A stretch of DNA of 64,000 nucleotides from positions 1,368,057 through 1,432,056 of the forward strand of contig NC_026737.1 in the NCBI RefSeq assembly GCF_000210295.1. Reading direction: 5' to 3'. Within the stretch, counting starts at the first letter, position 1, and the number at the start of each line of letters is the position of its first letter. Under the pieces are notes generated by a model, which had not been told where the DNA came from, ran no database searches, and saw only the letters and a list, made by a program, of their open reading frames with translations. Origin of the DNA: Trypanosoma brucei gambiense DAL972 (taxonomy: Eukaryota; Euglenozoa; Kinetoplastea; Trypanosomatida; Trypanosomatidae). Shown piece after piece: positions 62,112 to 64,000 of this stretch. The position numbers and the translations under genes were made by a program.

Positions 62112-64000
62112 AGAATTTTCTTCGTGCCTTCGTGGGAGTTTCCCCTCACTGGCGCGGCCATCAGCCATCACCGTAGAGCCCTGAGATGCTATCGGTCTGG
62201 CGACTGTGGCAGAGTCTCCCTTTTTTATTCATCCTAACACTCCCTCTATAATTTTTGTTGTAGCTCCGCAGTTGAACGGAATACAGCAGATGGGGCGAGA
62301 AGCCCCCCACCCCAGACTCTCCAAAAGATGTCAATTAGCAATCCTTTTGTTTTGATTTTTGTTATTCGTTTATTAATCTCTCTCCCTTTTTCTGTTTCTG
62401 TTGCTTGTTGACTGCATACCCCCTCTGTCTCTAAGGGTGTCTGGACTATTCCTGCGTCCGGTGCTTTTCCTGCTGGCTCCACACTCGGCAATAAGGGGGG
62501 AAGTTGCAGAAGGGAGAGTGGGTTGTATGACTGTTACCTTAGGTGAGGACTTCACCTGTGGCCGGCTCCGTTCAACCGCAATGAGAAACTGCGCCAGCCT
62601 TTTAGAGGAACATACGTCTTGCACACACACACACCTTCCACCGCAAACCTGACACGTAACTCCTTCAAACCGGGACAGCTCATCAAGTGCAGCGACGTTT
62701 CTTCGCAGTCGCCGCGTTGGCTGGTAACAGCGCGCTCTACCTTCATACCGTGCATCTTCTTTTGATGTAGGGTGAGGCCAGTTTTGCTAGCACACTGCCT
62801 TCCGCATGTCGGGCACACCAACATGGATGCTTTTGTATGCGGGGAATCAGTGGCACAAAATTTTGTGCTTTTGCTGCATTTAAGCTCGACTCCCTCACCT
62901 TTGTGGAAAGCCTTGCAGTGTCGGATGAGGGAGTCCCTGCAACTGAGCACTTTTTGGCACACACCGCACTGCACCTCGCCCTTCCCCGGGACGTCAACGT
63001 TTCCCTCACGGGCACGCTTACGAGGGAATTGCACCAACACCACGGTACCGTCCTCCGTCACTATGCTTTTATGTTTGAATTTCTTGTGTAGTGTCAGGGA
63101 AGAACTTGTACCGAAGCTCGCCTCGCACAGGTCACATTGAAACGGCAGCTTCCGTGTATCCTGAGAGGCTGACGCTGCTGGGGCTCTACCATCTCCTTGC
63201 AATGAGTCCTCGTTCTCTCGCCCCCTTTTCACGCGGCAACTACCGCTGCCTATGCCATGTATTGTTCTAAGGTGGTGTAATAGTCGGCCTCGCACTGCGA
63301 ATTTGGAGGCACAGAGGGTACAATGAAGCAACTGCGGTCTCATCGGGACTCGTGTGCTCGATGGTAGAGGAACGATCGCCACCACTGGAGGGGGCTCCGG
63401 GGGGATGTCCACTGCAGGTGTTGCATCGCCGTATTTGATCCTCCGGAGGGCATCAGCTCGCACAAAGCCATGTTTGTTTACCATATGCGTTACAGCACTC
63501 GAGCGGCATTGGTATGTGGCATCACATTCCGTACATTTGGTCGGTTCGGAGGTTCTCTGAAGAGTGCGTGTCGCAACAGTTGGGACCGTTTGTATTGTTG
63601 GCCCTATCGCTGCATGTTGCGGGTTGCACCATCGGCACTGTGGGGGCACACTCGGGTTGATCTTTCACAACATCCATCCATAGTGTCTTGAAGACCCAAC
63701 CCGAAAGCGTGCCAGTGCCGTTTCTTCTTCCCTCGTCAGTTCTTCTTTATGTTTTGTTGGAAAGTGTTTGCACGTGATACCAAACCTATGAGTGTTCTCA
63801 TGGACTTCTTCCGACCTAAGCACTCGCTTCGCATAAGCAATGATGTCGGGGATCCATGTGTCTCGCAACTGTGGTAAATCCGCGGCCTTTTTGGCCATTT
63901 CATCGCAAACCTCATTCCGTTTCACGCCACAATGGCCAAACACAAATTGCAGTCGGATACGCACCCTCCTTCTCTGAACTTGAAGCAGAAGCCTCCATAG
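62102..64000 (-). mobile_element. Second degenerate ingi-related element, 3' part (RNase H end and zinc fingers), runs off the right edge
   Basis: On the minus strand, 63964-63665 encodes the end of an RNase H domain (FVFGHCGVKRNEVCDEMA) and the conserved tail RFRVGSSRHYGWM. An in-frame TGA at 63665-63667 interrupts it. The same frame then continues through five or more C2H2-type fingers (CTECDATYQ, CTLCASKF, CDLCEASF, CGVCQKVL, CPTCGRQC) to a stop at 62552. About 450 bases of untranslated sequence follow, ending in a T-run on the + strand (62102-62111), which is the poly(A) tail of the element. The protein sequence differs clearly from the neighbouring element, so it is another subfamily. 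The upstream RT and endonuclease would lie beyond the window. Confidence 0.85.

Overview
The window looks like nuclear DNA of an African trypanosome of the Trypanosoma brucei group. From 1 to about 45.8 kb every recognisable protein gene is intronless and lies head-to-tail on the minus strand, as in a kinetoplastid polycistronic transcription unit. The intergenic DNA is full of polypyrimidine (on the coding strand) and A/T simple sequence, as expected for trans-splicing signals. From about 46 kb onward the organisation changes to decayed coding relics, a RIME-like short retroposon, a variant-surface-glycoprotein-like gene on the plus strand, and two nested degenerate ingi-type retroelements. 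That content is typical of a subtelomere or strand-switch boundary.

Layout of the core block, left to right (transcription runs right to left): a gene cut by the left edge with an N-terminal membrane segment; mitochondrial ribosomal protein L7/L12; a tousled-like kinase; a small unknown protein; an FG nucleoporin with a Nup54/57-like C-terminus and about 31 near-identical 36-bp repeats; a small DPY-30/RIIa-like protein; a CID-like protein; a Gly/Asn-rich protein; two copies of a beta-1,3-type glycosyltransferase, the second truncated at its 5' end and mosaic; a 5-kb low-complexity block; a NEK kinase with a PH domain; the PP4 regulatory subunit PP4R3/SMEK; two large unknown proteins, one mostly coiled coil; the biotin-containing subunit of 3-methylcrotonyl-CoA carboxylase, broken by one in-frame stop; an FAD-oxidoreductase-like protein containing a perfect 24-bp inverted repeat; a roadblock/LC7 dynein light chain; a 1460-residue WD40/coiled-coil axonemal protein (CFAP43-like); and a dead NEK-PH kinase carrying a stop and a frameshift.

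The combination TLK - glycosyltransferase - NEK - MCC alpha - CFAP43-like - NEK12-like is one I associate with the block shared by T. brucei chromosomes 4 and 8, which are described in the literature as partial duplicons. The dead MCC alpha and NEK genes and the VSG/retroelement DNA on the right suggest the decaying copy next to a subtelomere, but this is inference from memory and needs a genome comparison.

The genes are functionally mixed (flagellum, signalling, metabolism, nuclear pore), as is normal for trypanosome transcription units; no operon-like pathway logic is claimed. The VSG-like gene contains a run of 101 Ns flanked by a direct duplication of about 330 bp that looks like an assembly artefact. 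No rRNA, complete tRNA or CRISPR array was found. I saw no convincing wholly new system. The most informative signals are the gene-decay events, the mosaic glycosyltransferase pair, the perfect inverted repeat and the nested retroelements.
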